Assembly (NCBI GenBank): GCA_027484105.1
Contig: JAIXUG010000002.1
Location: 1 to 64,000, forward strand
Direction of reading: 5' to 3'
From: Comamonadaceae bacterium
Lineage (GTDB): Bacteria; Pseudomonadota; Gammaproteobacteria; Burkholderiales; Burkholderiaceae_C
DNA length: 64,000 nt
In this document: piece after piece, positions 32,193 to 40,606 of the stretch
Numbering within the stretch: position 1 is the stretch's first letter
Layout of the letters: each line of letters opens with the position of its first letter
Notes under the pieces: model-generated
Told to the model about the DNA's origin: nothing
Databases searched by the model: none
The model's input: only the letters and a program-made list of their open reading frames with translations
Position numbers and translations under genes: made by a program

Positions 32193-33227
32193 TTATCCCT
32201 CGCGCGTACCCAAGAGGCCCTTGGGCCGGAAAATCAGGATCAAGACCAGGAACAGATAGGGCAAGATGGGTGCCACCTGCGAAATGGTGAGTTTTGCGAA
32301 AGAGTTTTCCTGGGTGGCGGCTGACAAAGCCCAGCCCATGTCTTTGGCCAAAGTCAGGAACGAGTAGTCAATGGCAACGGCAAAGGTCTGGATCACACCG
32401 ATCAAAATCGAGGCCAGAAAAGCCCCGGACAGCGAACCCATTCCCCCCACCACCACCACCACGAAAATCACCGAACCGACGGTGGCGGCCATGGCAGGCT
32501 CAGTGACAAAGGTGCTTCCGCCGATGACGCCGGCCAATCCGGCCAAACCAGTACCCGCACCAAACACCAACATGAACACGCGGGGCACGTTGTGTCCTAA
32601 AGCCTCCACCATTTCGGGGTGCGTCAATGCCGCTTGAATCACCAGACCAATGCGGGTGCGGGTCAAGAGCAACCACAAGGACAACAGCATCAAGATCGCC
32701 ACCAGCATCATGAAACCGCGTGTGGCAGGAAACGGTGAACAAATCAGGCGAACAGATGCATCGGCAGCCGTGCAGGCTTCAGCAGGCGCCGCGCCCCATA
32801 CAAAACTGAGACCATCGACCGAATGGTTGATCAGGGTGAAAGCCGAGCTGCGCAAAATTTCTGGCGGGGGAAATTCCACGGCCGTGCGCCCCCACACCAG
32901 TTGCACCAGTTCCAACAACACATAGGACAAGCCGAACGTCACCAACAACTCGGGGACATGGCCAAAGGGATGGACCTTGCGCAAAGTCAGGCGTTCAAAG
33001 ACGGCGCCAAGCCCCCCTACGAGCAAAGGAGCGATCAACAGCGCCGGCCAAAAACCAATCCAGCCAGACAGCGTGTAGCCAAAATAGGCACCCACCATGT
33101 AGAAACTGGCATGGGCAAAATTGAGAACCCCCATCATGCTGAAAATCAGCGTCAGACCGGAGCTGAGCATGAAGAGCAACAGTCCGTAACTGAGACCGTT
33201 GAGCATGGAGATGATGAAAAACTCCAT
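32193..33227 (-). CDS. livH: Branched-chain-type ABC transporter permease LivH
   Basis: 344 residues. The opening LNGLSYGLLLFMLSSGLTLIFSMMGVLNFAHASFYM is the LivH hallmark. RTRIGLVIQAALTHPEMVEALGHN and the glycine-rich VVVGGMGSLSGAFLASILIGV are also family-conserved. A central insert of about 40 residues with two cysteines (AEACTAADASVRLICSPF) lies between helices and faces the periplasm. The gene follows a terminator hairpin that separates it from livK, suggesting lower expression than the binding protein. Confidence 0.92.
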   Translation of the reverse strand: MEFFIISMLNGLSYGLLLFMLSSGLTLIFSMMGVLNFAHASFYMVGAYFGYTLSGWIGFWPALLIAPLLVGGLGAVFERLTLRKVHPFGHVPELLVTFGLSYVLLELVQLVWGRTAVEFPPPEILRSSAFTLINHSVDGLSFVWGAAPAEACTAADASVRLICSPFPATRGFMMLVAILMLLSLWLLLTRTRIGLVIQAALTHPEMVEALGHNVPRVFMLVFGAGTGLAGLAGVIGGSTFVTEPAMAATVGSVIFVVVVVGGMGSLSGAFLASILIGVIQTFAVAIDYSFLTLAKDMGWALSAATQENSFAKLTISQVAPILPYLFLVLILIFRPKGLLGTREG

Positions 33228-33305
33228 AACAAACTTTCCAGACCTTCGAGGGTCTAACTGCGTTACCGAAAGTGGGTCATGACAGGCCAGACCCGGTGAA
33301 GCAAC

Positions 33306-33350
33306 AAAAAATCAAAAAAAAGACCCGATGAACAGCCGTTGATCGGGTCT
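33306..33350 (-). terminator. Terminator between livK and livH
   Basis: On the minus strand AGACCCGAT, a 12-nt loop and ATCGGGTCT form a perfect 9-bp stem (arms at 33342-33350 and 33321-33329), followed by a run of seven T and a second T-rich stretch. It sits between the livK stop and livH. Confidence 0.88.
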
Positions 33351-33419
33351 CGACCCGGCTGGCAAGGCGCTGACGCGCGGTCAGCACCTGTCCCAGCCGA
33401 ATGTTGAGGGCGCTCCGAA

Positions 33420-34652
33420 TCAGCCAGGACGCTTCATCTGGCAGCTGGTGGGCGTGCTGGAGATGAAGGAGGGGAATTCGCGTACGGGCGCCAAGGTCAT
33501 GCCGGTGTTTTCAGGGCTGTAGGGAAACTTCTTGTCCGCTTTTTGCCAGACCGTCATCCACAGCGGTTGCTGCAATTGATGGTCCAGTCTGCGCATCTGA
33601 ACTTCACCGTGGTAGCTTTTGAAGGTCAAACCAGACAATGCCGCTGCCACTTTGACCGGGTCGGTCGATTTGGCCTTGGCCATGGCCTCACCCAGAGCGC
33701 TGTAGATTGAAATCACAGAGCCTGTGTAGAAGTCGTCGTTGAACTTTTGCTTGAACTCGGCCATCCACTTGCCCATGTCACCACCCATGTTGTAGTGGTT
33801 GTAGGAAATTTGGAACACACGGCCTGCACCGCCTTGTCCCAGGGCAGTTGGCGTGCCCGTCACACCGGTGTAATAGGTGTAGAACTTGCCGTTGTAACCG
33901 CCTTCGTTGGCCGCCTTGATCAGCAAAGCCAGGTCAGAGCCCCAGTTGCCGGTGATGACGGTGTCGGCTCCAGAGGCCTTGATCTTGGCGATGTAGGGTG
34001 CGAAATCGCGAACTTGGGCCAAAGGATGGAGGTCTTCGCCCACAATTTTCACGTCGGGCATCTTGCGTGCAAGGTTTTCCTTGGCAAAACGCACCATTTG
34101 ATGGCCGTGGGAGTAGTTCTGGTTGAGCAGATAGACGTTCTTGATGTCTTTCTGGTCTTTCATGAAGGTGGTCATGGCTTCCATCTTCATGGACGTATCG
34201 GCATCAAAACGGAAGTGCCAGTAGCTGCACTTGCTGTTGGTGAAGTCCGGGTCCACCGCCGAGTGGTTCAGGAAGATGATTTCCTTGCCGGGGTTGCGCT
34301 CATTGTGCTTGTTCACAGCTTCGATCAGGGCACCGGCCACAGAGGAGCCGTTGCCTTGCGTGATGTAGCGAACACCCTGGTCCATGGCCGCCTTGAGCGC
34401 ATTCAAGCTCTCTGCAGGGCTGAGTTTGTTGTCGATGCCGATGACTTCAAACTTGACGCCGGCCGGATTGATTTTGCTGAATTTTTCGGCAAAAAACTGG
34501 AAGCTCTTGAGTTGGTTGCTGCCCACAGGGGCCATCAAACCTGACAACGGGTCAATCCAGGCAATTTTGACAGTTTCACCCTTCTGGGCATAAGCACCCA
34601 TGGCCGAGGCGGCCAAAGCAGTTGCAGCGATCAAACGGATGGTGGTTTTCAT
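33420..34652 (-). CDS. livK: Periplasmic substrate-binding protein of the Liv-type ABC transporter
   Basis: 410 residues from the ATG at 34652, with GGAGA at good spacing. A signal peptide is clear: MKTTIRLIAATALAASAMGAYA, cleaved after AYA. The mature chain begins with the type I periplasmic-binding fold (VKIAWIDPLSGLMAPVG, QGNGSSVAGALIEAVNKHN, NYSHGHQMV and ADTVITGNWGSDL). It delivers the ligand to LivHM; amino-acid, urea or aromatic/aliphatic acid ligands all occur in this family. Its location next to an acyl-CoA synthetase favours a carboxylic acid (inference). A terminator follows it. Confidence 0.92.
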   Translation of the reverse strand: MKTTIRLIAATALAASAMGAYAQKGETVKIAWIDPLSGLMAPVGSNQLKSFQFFAEKFSKINPAGVKFEVIGIDNKLSPAESLNALKAAMDQGVRYITQGNGSSVAGALIEAVNKHNERNPGKEIIFLNHSAVDPDFTNSKCSYWHFRFDADTSMKMEAMTTFMKDQKDIKNVYLLNQNYSHGHQMVRFAKENLARKMPDVKIVGEDLHPLAQVRDFAPYIAKIKASGADTVITGNWGSDLALLIKAANEGGYNGKFYTYYTGVTGTPTALGQGGAGRVFQISYNHYNMGGDMGKWMAEFKQKFNDDFYTGSVISIYSALGEAMAKAKSTDPVKVAAALSGLTFKSYHGEVQMRRLDHQLQQPLWMTVWQKADKKFPYSPENTGMTLAPVREFPSFISSTPTSCQMKRPG

Positions 34653-34685
34653 TTCAAGGTCTCCTGCGTTGTGAATCAAACATGT

Positions 34686-34701
34686 CCAGCGTAACCGCTG
34701 G
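34686..34701 (-). other. Small inverted repeat in the livK leader
   Basis: CCAGCG (34686-34691) and CGCTGG (34696-34701) enclose TAAC, 34 nt upstream of the livK start. It could fold as a 6-bp hairpin in the leader mRNA or act as an operator. There is no U-tract, so it is not a terminator. Confidence 0.35.
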
Positions 34702-34778
34702 TTAAATTAATGCGCTCGGGGTTTGCACCTAATGGATATCACTCGCGCGACTCCCGACTGACATGTGCCTAAAAAAAA

Positions 34779-36407
34779 TCACAAGCCAGGCAACACGTAG
34801 TCAGCCAGCTGTTCTCTCAATTTTGTCTTGAGCATCTTTCCAGTGCCACCCAAGGGAATAGCCGCCACAAACACCACGTCGTCGGGAATTTGCCATTTGG
34901 CGGTCTTGCCCTCGTAGAAGGCCAGCAGCTCTTCGCGACTCACTTGCGCTCCGGGTTTCTTGACCACACAGACAATTGGCCGCTCGTCCCACTTGGGGTG
35001 GCGCATGCCGATGCAGGCGGCCATGGCCACAGCCGGATGCGCCATGGCGATGTTTTCCACATCGATCGAACTGATCCACTCGCCACCCGACTTGATGACG
35101 TCTTTGCTGCGGTCGGTGATTTGCATGAAGCCATCGGCATCGATGGTGGCAACATCCCCAGTGGGGAACCAGCCGTCCGCCAAGGGATTGCCGCCTTCTT
35201 GCTTGAAATAAGAGGCAATGACCCATGGACCTTTGACCAGCAAGTCACCGGTCGATTTGCCATCGTGCGGCAAGGTTTTTCCCTCGGCATCCACGATCTT
35301 CATGTCGATACCGTAGATGCAGCGGCCTTGCTTCATGCGCAGTTTCATCTGCTGCTCGGCCGGCAAACTCAGGTGCTTGTTTTTCAAAGTACACACGGTG
35401 CCCAAGGGGCTCAGCTCGGTCATGCCCCAAGCATGCAGCACATCCACGCCGTAGTCCTGTCGGAAGGCGTCGATCATGGCAGGCGGACAGGCTGAGCCAC
35501 CGATCACGGTGCGACCCAGGGTGCTGAACTTCAAGCCTGCGGGCTTCATGTGACCGAGCAGCATTTGCCATACGGTGGGCACGCCCGCAGCGAAGGTCAC
35601 GCCCTCGGCTTCGATCAACCCATACACCGATTGACCATCCAGTGCCGGACCAGGAAACACCAGCTTGGCCCCCGCCATGGCCGCGCTGTAGGGGATGCCC
35701 CAGGCGTTGACGTGAAACATGGGCACCACCGGCAAAATGGCATCGCGTGCCGAAATGCACATCGAATCGGGCAAGGCCGCAGCGTATGCATGCAAAACAG
35801 TGGAGCGGTGGCTGTACAAGGCCCCTTTGGGATTGCCCGTGGTGCCACTGGTGTAGCACAGGCTGCAGGCGGTGTTTTCGTCCAATTGCGGCCAGCTGTA
35901 ATGGCTCGGTTGATGGGCAATCCAGTCCTCGTAACTCACCAGGTTGGGGATGCCGGTGTCCGCTGGCAGCATGTCGGCGTCGCACAAAGCCACAAAATGG
36001 GTGATGGTTTTGCAATGGCTGTGCATCGCCTGCACCAAAGGCAAAAACGTCATGTCAAAGCACAGCACCAGGTCTTCGGCATGGTTGGCAATCCAGGCCA
36101 ATTGATCGGGGTGCAGGCGCGGGTTCATGGTGTGCAGCACACGACCCGATCCGCTCACCCCAAAATACAACTCCAGGTGGCGATAACCGTTCCAGGCCAG
36201 GGTGGCAATGCGTGCACCCTGTGGCAGGCTTTGCGCATCCAGCGCATTGGCCACCTGGCGCGAGCGGCGGGCCACCTGCGCCCAATCACTGCGGTGAATG
36301 TCACCTTCCACCCGGCGCGAGACAACTTCGCTGTCGCCATGGTGTTTATCAGCAAAGTCAATCAAGGAAGAAATCAGCAGCGATTGCTGTTGCATCAGTC
36401 CCAGCAT
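34779..36407 (-). CDS. Acyl-CoA synthetase (AMP-forming fatty-acid-CoA ligase type)
   Basis: 542 residues from the ATG at 36407, with GGAGA upstream. The AMP-binding P-loop is [18 protein letters not shown] near residue 175. [14 protein letters not shown] (A5 motif), [30 protein letters not shown] (A7-A8) and the catalytic Lys region [12 protein letters not shown] (A10) are intact. The family member resembles medium- or long-chain fatty-acid-CoA ligases (3-(methylthio)propionyl-CoA ligase DmdB is also in this clade). It activates an acid to its CoA thioester. It lies upstream of livK on the same strand and probably feeds the downstream beta-oxidation genes. Confidence 0.92.
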   Translation of the reverse strand: MLGLMQQQSLLISSLIDFADKHHGDSEVVSRRVEGDIHRSDWAQVARRSRQVANALDAQSLPQGARIATLAWNGYRHLELYFGVSGSGRVLHTMNPRLHPDQLAWIANHAEDLVLCFDMTFLPLVQAMHSHCKTITHFVALCDADMLPADTGIPNLVSYEDWIAHQPSHYSWPQLDENTACSLCYTSGTTGNPKGALYSHRSTVLHAYAAALPDSMCISARDAILPVVPMFHVNAWGIPYSAAMAGAKLVFPGPALDGQSVYGLIEAEGVTFAAGVPTVWQMLLGHMKPAGLKFSTLGRTVIGGSACPPAMIDAFRQDYGVDVLHAWGMTELSPLGTVCTLKNKHLSLPAEQQMKLRMKQGRCIYGIDMKIVDAEGKTLPHDGKSTGDLLVKGPWVIASYFKQEGGNPLADGWFPTGDVATIDADGFMQITDRSKDVIKSGGEWISSIDVENIAMAHPAVAMAACIGMRHPKWDERPIVCVVKKPGAQVSREELLAFYEGKTAKWQIPDDVVFVAAIPLGGTGKMLKTKLREQLADYVLPGL

Positions 36408-36528
36408 GGGGGGTCTCCTGTCAGGTTGGTGGTTCTCAACCGTTTCATTGTGCACCCGAGTTCAGCGCTGTCTGGGGGTAAAACCCGCCAAACTGCGGGT
36501 GCTTGTCAAGGGCGTGACAATCAGAACC

Positions 36529-38073
36529 ATGCCATCAGCCCCACCGGACTCCCCCGCCACCGGCCAAGAACTGCCCGTGCTCCACTGGACCCATCGCCTG
36601 AACCAACTGGGTCCCCGTTTTTTCACGCCCTTGCAACCCACCCCCGTGGCCGCGCCGCGCTGGGCTGCCCGCAACGAAGATTTACGCGCCGAGTTGGGCT
36701 GGCCCCGCGCGCTTTTTGACGACGAACACCTGCTGGCCTTGGCGGGCAATGCGCTGATGGCCGGATCTAAACCCCTGGCAACGGTCTACAGCGGCCACCA
36801 ATTTGGCCAGTGGGCAGGGCAGCTGGGCGATGGACGCGCCATCTGGTTGGGCGAGGCCGAATCGACCCAAGGCCCGCAAGAAATCCAGCTCAAAGGCTCG
36901 GGGCGCACGCCCTATTCTCGCGGTGGCGACGGGCGGGCGGTGCTGCGCTCGAGCATCCGCGAATATTTGTGCAGCGAAGCCATGCACGGCCTGGGCATTC
37001 CCACCACACGGGCACTGAGCCTGGTGGCTTCGCCTGAGCCGGTCCGGCGCGAGACGGTGGAAAGCGCCGCTGTGGTGGCCCGGGTGGCGCCCAGCTTTTT
37101 GCGCTTTGGGCACTTCGAGCATTTTGCGGCCCAAGGTGACACCGACAGCTTGCGCACTTTGGCCGACCACGCCATGGCGCACCACCTGCCCGAGTGCCGA
37201 GCGCGCGCCGCGCTGTGGCAGGGCAATGTGTACGCGGCCTTGCTGGACGAGGTCCAAGACCGCACGGCCAAATTGTTGGCGCAGTGGCAAGCGGTGGGCT
37301 TTTGCCACGGGGTGATGAACACCGACAACATGAGCCTCTTGGGCCTGACCATCGACTATGGCCCCTTCCAGTTCATGGACGGCTTTGATCCGGGACACAT
37401 TTGCAACCACTCCGACCACCAAGGGCGATATGCCTATGGCCGTCAGCCCAATGTGGCTTACTGGAATTTGTACTGCCTGGCCCAGGCCTTGGCCCCTTTG
37501 ATCGACGACCAGGAGATGACGCTGCAGGTGCTGGAGGGCTATAAAACCCTGTTCCCCCGTTACCTGGGCGATGCCATGCGGGCCAAACTGGGCCTGGTCG
37601 GCGACTTGGCCCCCGAATCCGAACGCGAAACCGACTGGACCCTGGTCGAAGACGTGATGCAGCTCATGGCTGCCGAACAAGTGGACTTCACCATGTTCTG
37701 GCGGCAACTGAGCCAAGCGGTGGTTCAACAATCAAAAGCCACCACTTTGACCGATTCGGGCTGGAGCGCCGTGACCGATCTGGTGCTGGACCGCCCTCGC
37801 CTGCTGGATTGGCTGGCGCGCTACACCGAGCGCGCAGGCCAAACCGACTGGGCGGCCATGGGTCGGCAGATGCTGCGCACCAACCCCAAGTTCGTGCTGC
37901 GCAACCACTTGGCCGAAATCGCCATCCGTCAAGCCAAGGCCGGTGATTTCTCCGAAATCGACACCCTGCACAACTTGTTAAAGTCACCCTTCGAAGAGCA
38001 TCCCGGCTTTGAAGCCTTTGCCGACTTGCCCCCCGATTGGGCGGGCCAACTGGAAATCAGCTGTTCATCATGA
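36529..38073 (+). CDS. selO: SelO-family protein AMPylase (YdiU)
   Basis: 514 residues from the ATG at 36529; in-frame codons further upstream overlap the divergent ligase gene and are rejected. Pseudokinase-fold SelO motifs: [46 protein letters not shown] and [24 protein letters not shown] (metal-binding Asn and Asp). The C-terminal EISCSS carries the Cys that replaces selenocysteine of eukaryotic SelO. SelO transfers AMP to Ser/Thr/Tyr of proteins under oxidative stress. The stop overlaps msrB by 4 nt; pairing an AMPylase with a methionine sulfoxide reductase fits a redox role. Confidence 0.95.
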   Translation: MPSAPPDSPATGQELPVLHWTHRLNQLGPRFFTPLQPTPVAAPRWAARNEDLRAELGWPRALFDDEHLLALAGNALMAGSKPLATVYSGHQFGQWAGQLGDGRAIWLGEAESTQGPQEIQLKGSGRTPYSRGGDGRAVLRSSIREYLCSEAMHGLGIPTTRALSLVASPEPVRRETVESAAVVARVAPSFLRFGHFEHFAAQGDTDSLRTLADHAMAHHLPECRARAALWQGNVYAALLDEVQDRTAKLLAQWQAVGFCHGVMNTDNMSLLGLTIDYGPFQFMDGFDPGHICNHSDHQGRYAYGRQPNVAYWNLYCLAQALAPLIDDQEMTLQVLEGYKTLFPRYLGDAMRAKLGLVGDLAPESERETDWTLVEDVMQLMAAEQVDFTMFWRQLSQAVVQQSKATTLTDSGWSAVTDLVLDRPRLLDWLARYTERAGQTDWAAMGRQMLRTNPKFVLRNHLAEIAIRQAKAGDFSEIDTLHNLLKSPFEEHPGFEAFADLPPDWAGQLEISCSS

Positions 38074-38477
38074 GCTCTATTCAAAAAACCGAACGCGAAT
38101 GGCGTGACCTGCTGGCAGCCAAAAATGCCGAGCCCATGGCTTTTGCGGTGACCCGACAGGCCGCCACCGAGCGCCCCTTCACGGGCAAATACGAGGGCCA
38201 CTGGGCCAAAGGCATTTACCGCTGCATTTGCTGCGACGCCGAATTGTTCTCCTCCGACACCAAATTTGACGCGGGCTGCGGTTGGCCCAGTTTTTTTCAA
38301 GCGTCCACATCGGGTGCCATAGAAGAGCGCGTCGACCTGAGCCACGGCATGCGCCGGGTAGAAACCGTGTGCGCCCAATGTGGCGCGCACCTGGGCCATG
38401 TGTTTGAAGACGGGCCTGCTCCCACGGGCTTGCGCTACTGCATGAACTCCGCTTCGCTAGACTTCGAGCCTTCCTGA
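38070..38477 (+). CDS. msrB: Peptide-methionine (R)-S-oxide reductase
   Basis: 135 residues from the ATG at 38070, which overlaps the selO stop. Zinc ligands are two CxxC pairs (CICCDAEL and [10 protein letters not shown]). [10 protein letters not shown] and the catalytic Cys in [12 protein letters not shown] complete the family pattern. It reduces methionine-R-sulfoxide in proteins with thioredoxin. No signal peptide is present, so it is cytosolic. The expression link with selO is clear from the overlap. Confidence 0.94.
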   Translation: MSSIQKTEREWRDLLAAKNAEPMAFAVTRQAATERPFTGKYEGHWAKGIYRCICCDAELFSSDTKFDAGCGWPSFFQASTSGAIEERVDLSHGMRRVETVCAQCGAHLGHVFEDGPAPTGLRYCMNSASLDFEPS

Positions 38478-38520
38478 TCCCAACCGGCTGTGCTTTTGGC
38501 GCCAGCAAAACCACCATTTC

Positions 38521-39063
38521 ATGAAATTCATCCTCGACTTTTTCCCCATCCTGCTGTTTTTTGGCGCGTACAAGATGGCCGACATCTACACCGCCACAGC
38601 GGTGCTGATGGGCGCCACCGTTTTGCAAACGGCCATCATCTACAAGATGGACGGCAAGTTGCAGACCATGCACAAGATCACATTGGTGCTGGTGCTGGGC
38701 TTTGGCGCCCTGACTTTGAGCTTGCACGACGAACGCTTCATCAAGTGGAAGCCCACCTTGCTGTATTCGGGTTTGGCCATTGCGTTGGCCGTGGCCCACT
38801 GGTTTTTGAAGAAAAACTTTTTACACATGCTGCTGGGCACGCAATTGCAGCTACCGCAGGCCGTTTGGCACCGCTTGAACCTGTCGTGGATGCTCTACTG
38901 TCTGTTCATGGCGGCCATCAACGCTTATGTGGCGCATTACTTCAGCACCGAAGCCTGGGTCAACTTCAAACTTTGGGGTTATGTCTTTCCCTTGGTCTTT
39001 ATCCTTGGGCAGGGCCTGTACATTGCGCGTCATTTGCCCAAAGACGAGGTGAGCAAAGAATGA
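38521..39063 (+). CDS. yciB: YciB/IspZ-family septation protein
   Basis: 180 residues with five predicted membrane helices. The N-terminus [18 protein letters not shown] is diagnostic. [19 protein letters not shown] and [20 protein letters not shown] are other conserved parts, and it ends with the short cytoplasmic tail [10 protein letters not shown]. YciB is an inner-membrane protein linked to cell division and envelope synthesis. The stop overlaps the bolA start as ATGA. Confidence 0.94.
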   Translation: MKFILDFFPILLFFGAYKMADIYTATAVLMGATVLQTAIIYKMDGKLQTMHKITLVLVLGFGALTLSLHDERFIKWKPTLLYSGLAIALAVAHWFLKKNFLHMLLGTQLQLPQAVWHRLNLSWMLYCLFMAAINAYVAHYFSTEAWVNFKLWGYVFPLVFILGQGLYIARHLPKDEVSKE

Positions 39064-39332
39064 ACACCCCAGTCCTTCCTCTCAGTGCGCAGATCCACCA
39101 ACGCTTGACCGAACGCCTGACCCCCACCGAACTTCGCGTCATCGATGAAAGCGCAGCGCACGCCGGGCATGTGGGTGCCAATGACAGCCTTCAAGGGACA
39201 CACATGCGGGTGTGCATCGCTTCTCCCCGGTTCCATGGGATCAGCCGAGTGCAGCGTCACCGCCTTGTGTATGATGCGCTGCAAGATTTCATTGACCAGG
39301 GTCTGCACGCTCTGGCCATCGAGCTGATCTGA
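39060..39332 (+). CDS. BolA-family protein
   Basis: 90 residues from the ATG at 39060, which overlaps the yciB stop. [18 protein letters not shown] and [18 protein letters not shown] are the BolA fold signature, including the conserved His used for [2Fe-2S] binding with monothiol glutaredoxins. BolA-like proteins act in iron-sulfur trafficking or as regulators. The yciB-bolA-parvulin order is common in related bacteria. A strong terminator follows 5 nt after the stop. Confidence 0.9.
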   Translation: MNTPVLPLSAQIHQRLTERLTPTELRVIDESAAHAGHVGANDSLQGTHMRVCIASPRFHGISRVQRHRLVYDALQDFIDQGLHALAIELI

Positions 39333-39336
39333 ACCC

Positions 39337-39370
39337 GGGCCGTCACCCATTGGTGACAGCCCCTTTTTTT
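39337..39370 (+). terminator. Terminator after yciB-bolA
   Basis: GGGC-C-GTCACC (39337-39347), a CATT loop, and GGTGAC-A-GCCC (39352-39362) form a 10-bp stem with one C/A mismatch, followed by T at 39363-39370. It lies 47 nt before the parvulin start. Confidence 0.85.
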
Positions 39371-39416
39371 GAACCCTTTACTGCACATCTGACTTAAGGT
39401 CTTTGAGGAAATTACG

Positions 39417-40190
39417 ATGAAAAAGCAAATGCTCAGCGCCGCCCTGGTGGCCATGTTGGTGGCGCCGGCCATGGCGCAAAACCTGGCCGTTGTGAATGGC
39501 AAGCCCGTGCCCTCTTCGCGCGTCAAGGCACTGCAACAGCAACTCGAAGCTTCCGGGCGCCCGGTGACACCCGAAATCATGGTCCAAATCAAGGAAGAGC
39601 TGATTGCCCGCGAAGTCTTCATGCAAGAAGCCAAAAAGCGTGGACTGGATGCCAGCGATGACTACAAAAACCAGCTGGAGCTGGCGCGCCAAACCATCCT
39701 GATCCGTCAGCTGTTTGCCGACTTCCAAAAGAAGAACCCTGTCACTGACGCCGACATCAAGGCCGAATACGACAAGTTCGTCAAAGAAAACAGCGGCAAG
39801 GAATACCGTGCCCGTCACATCTTGGTGGAAAAGGAAGACGAGGCCAAGGCCTTGATCGCTGACATCAAGAAAGGGGCCAAATTTGAAGACTTGGCCAGGA
39901 AGGTTTCAAAAGACCCAGGTTCTGGTGCCAATGGCGGCGACTTGGATTGGGCGGCTGCCGGCAGCTATGTGGCCGAGTTCTCGGACGCCATGGTCAAGCT
40001 CAACAAGGGTCAGATGACCGATGTGCCCGTCAAGAGCCAGTTTGGCTTTCACATCATCCGTGTGGACGATGTGCGTGATGCAGAGTTGCCCAAATTGAGC
40101 GATGTCAAACCCCAGATTGCCCAGCAACTGCAGCAGCAAAAACTCAGCAGTTTCCAAGAAGGTCTGCGCAGCAAAGCCAAGATCCAGTGA
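39417..40190 (+). CDS. Periplasmic parvulin-type peptidyl-prolyl isomerase
   Basis: 257 residues. A signal peptide (MKKQMLSAALVAMLVAPAMA, cleaved at AMA|QN) exports it. A SurA_N-like helical region (residues about 30-125) precedes a parvulin domain with RARHILVEKEDEA, DPGSGANGGDLDW and FGFHIIRVDD. The C-terminal helix (IAQQLQQQKLSSFQEGLRSKAKIQ) completes the PpiC/Cbf2 layout. It isomerises X-Pro bonds in folding envelope proteins. GAGGAAA precedes the ATG. It is followed by its own terminator, so it forms a single-gene unit. Confidence 0.93.
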   Translation: MKKQMLSAALVAMLVAPAMAQNLAVVNGKPVPSSRVKALQQQLEASGRPVTPEIMVQIKEELIAREVFMQEAKKRGLDASDDYKNQLELARQTILIRQLFADFQKKNPVTDADIKAEYDKFVKENSGKEYRARHILVEKEDEAKALIADIKKGAKFEDLARKVSKDPGSGANGGDLDWAAAGSYVAEFSDAMVKLNKGQMTDVPVKSQFGFHIIRVDDVRDAELPKLSDVKPQIAQQLQQQKLSSFQEGLRSKAKIQ

Positions 40191-40211
40191 TCTGGTATTT
40201 GCTGACCTGAG

Positions 40212-40240
40212 AAACGCGACTTCGGTCGCGTTTTTGTTTT
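40212..40240 (+). terminator. Terminator of the parvulin gene
   Basis: AAACGCGAC (40212-40220), a TTCG tetraloop and GTCGCGTTT (40225-40233) form a perfect 9-bp stem. TTGTTTT follows. It begins 21 nt after the stop codon. Confidence 0.93.
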
Positions 40241-40256
40241 CTGAGGTTCTGCGGTC

Positions 40257-40332
40257 AAAAGGCTTGGGCGCGGGCTGGGGTTCAGAGGCGCTTCGCTTTG
40301 CCACATCACCCCATCCCGCGCCCAAGCCTTTT
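40257..40332 (+). repeat. Long hairpin element 1 with conserved 26-nt loop
   Basis: Arms 40257-40281 and 40308-40332 pair over 25 bp with one C/T mismatch. The loop is 40282-40307, beginning TCAGAGGCGCTTCGC and ending GCCACATC. The same loop occurs, reverse-complemented and with no mismatch, in element 2 at 40491-40516. The arms of the two elements are unrelated except for GGGG-pyrimidine / purine-CCCC next to the loop. Element 1 ends in a short T-run and could also act as a bidirectional terminator. It is intergenic, between the parvulin gene and rlhA. Confidence 0.88.
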
Positions 40333-40461
40333 TCGGGGCGTCTCTGGAGGGCGTCTCCCAAACTGTCCGAGCCTTCAGCCCCGCCATGTCTTGGCTAACC
40401 ACCAGCCGAAGGCGGCGCTAAATTTCACACCTGCACCAAAACCGGAACCCCGAATGTCCAC
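40333..40461. other. Spacer between the two hairpin elements
   Basis: 129 nt without a convincing gene. It contains a direct repeat GGGCGTCTC at 40336-40344 and 40349-40357. The rest shows no clear promoter or open frame. Confidence 0.5.
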
Positions 40462-40545
40462 GCCCTGAAGCGGTGGGCACTGGCCGGGGCGATGTGGCAA
40501 AGCGAAGCGCCTCTGAGCCCCGGCCAGTGCCCGCCGCTTCAGGGC
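40462..40545 (-). repeat. Long hairpin element 2 with the same 26-nt loop, inverted
   Basis: Arms 40462-40490 and 40517-40545 pair over 29 bp with a single G/T wobble. Loop 40491-40516 is the exact reverse complement of the loop of element 1. The arm sequence (GCCCTGAAGCGG...GGCCGGGGC) does not match element 1 outside the four G and the pyrimidine next to the loop. It sits 61 nt upstream of rlhA and just before its promoter. Confidence 0.88.
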
Positions 40546-40589
40546 TCCCCCAGTACCAAAGGGCTCCGGCATGCCCAAAAGACACAAGC

Positions 40590-40606
40590 TGGGATAATCC
40601 CAGCCC
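40590..40606 (+). promoter_or_regulatory. Extended -10 promoter of rlhA, probably leaderless
   Basis: TGG followed by GATAAT (40593-40598) forms an extended -10 element. The ATG lies 8 nt beyond, where transcription would start, and no Shine-Dalgarno lies between. The same 11-mer GGGATAATCCC appears before map. Confidence 0.55.

Noticed and set aside
40257..40332. Hairpin 1 as a simple transcription terminator
   Set aside because: The parvulin gene already has a clean terminator at 40212-40240, and a 26-nt loop shared exactly with hairpin 2 is not explained by termination.
40257..40545. Integron attC sites or a CRISPR array
   Set aside because: No attC R/L box pattern, no integrase or cassette, only two copies in opposite orientation, and no cas genes in the window.
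40591..40601. GGGATAATCCC as an operator palindrome
   Set aside because: The same 11-mer precedes two unrelated genes at promoter spacing and contains GATAAT, so a -10 element is the simpler reading.
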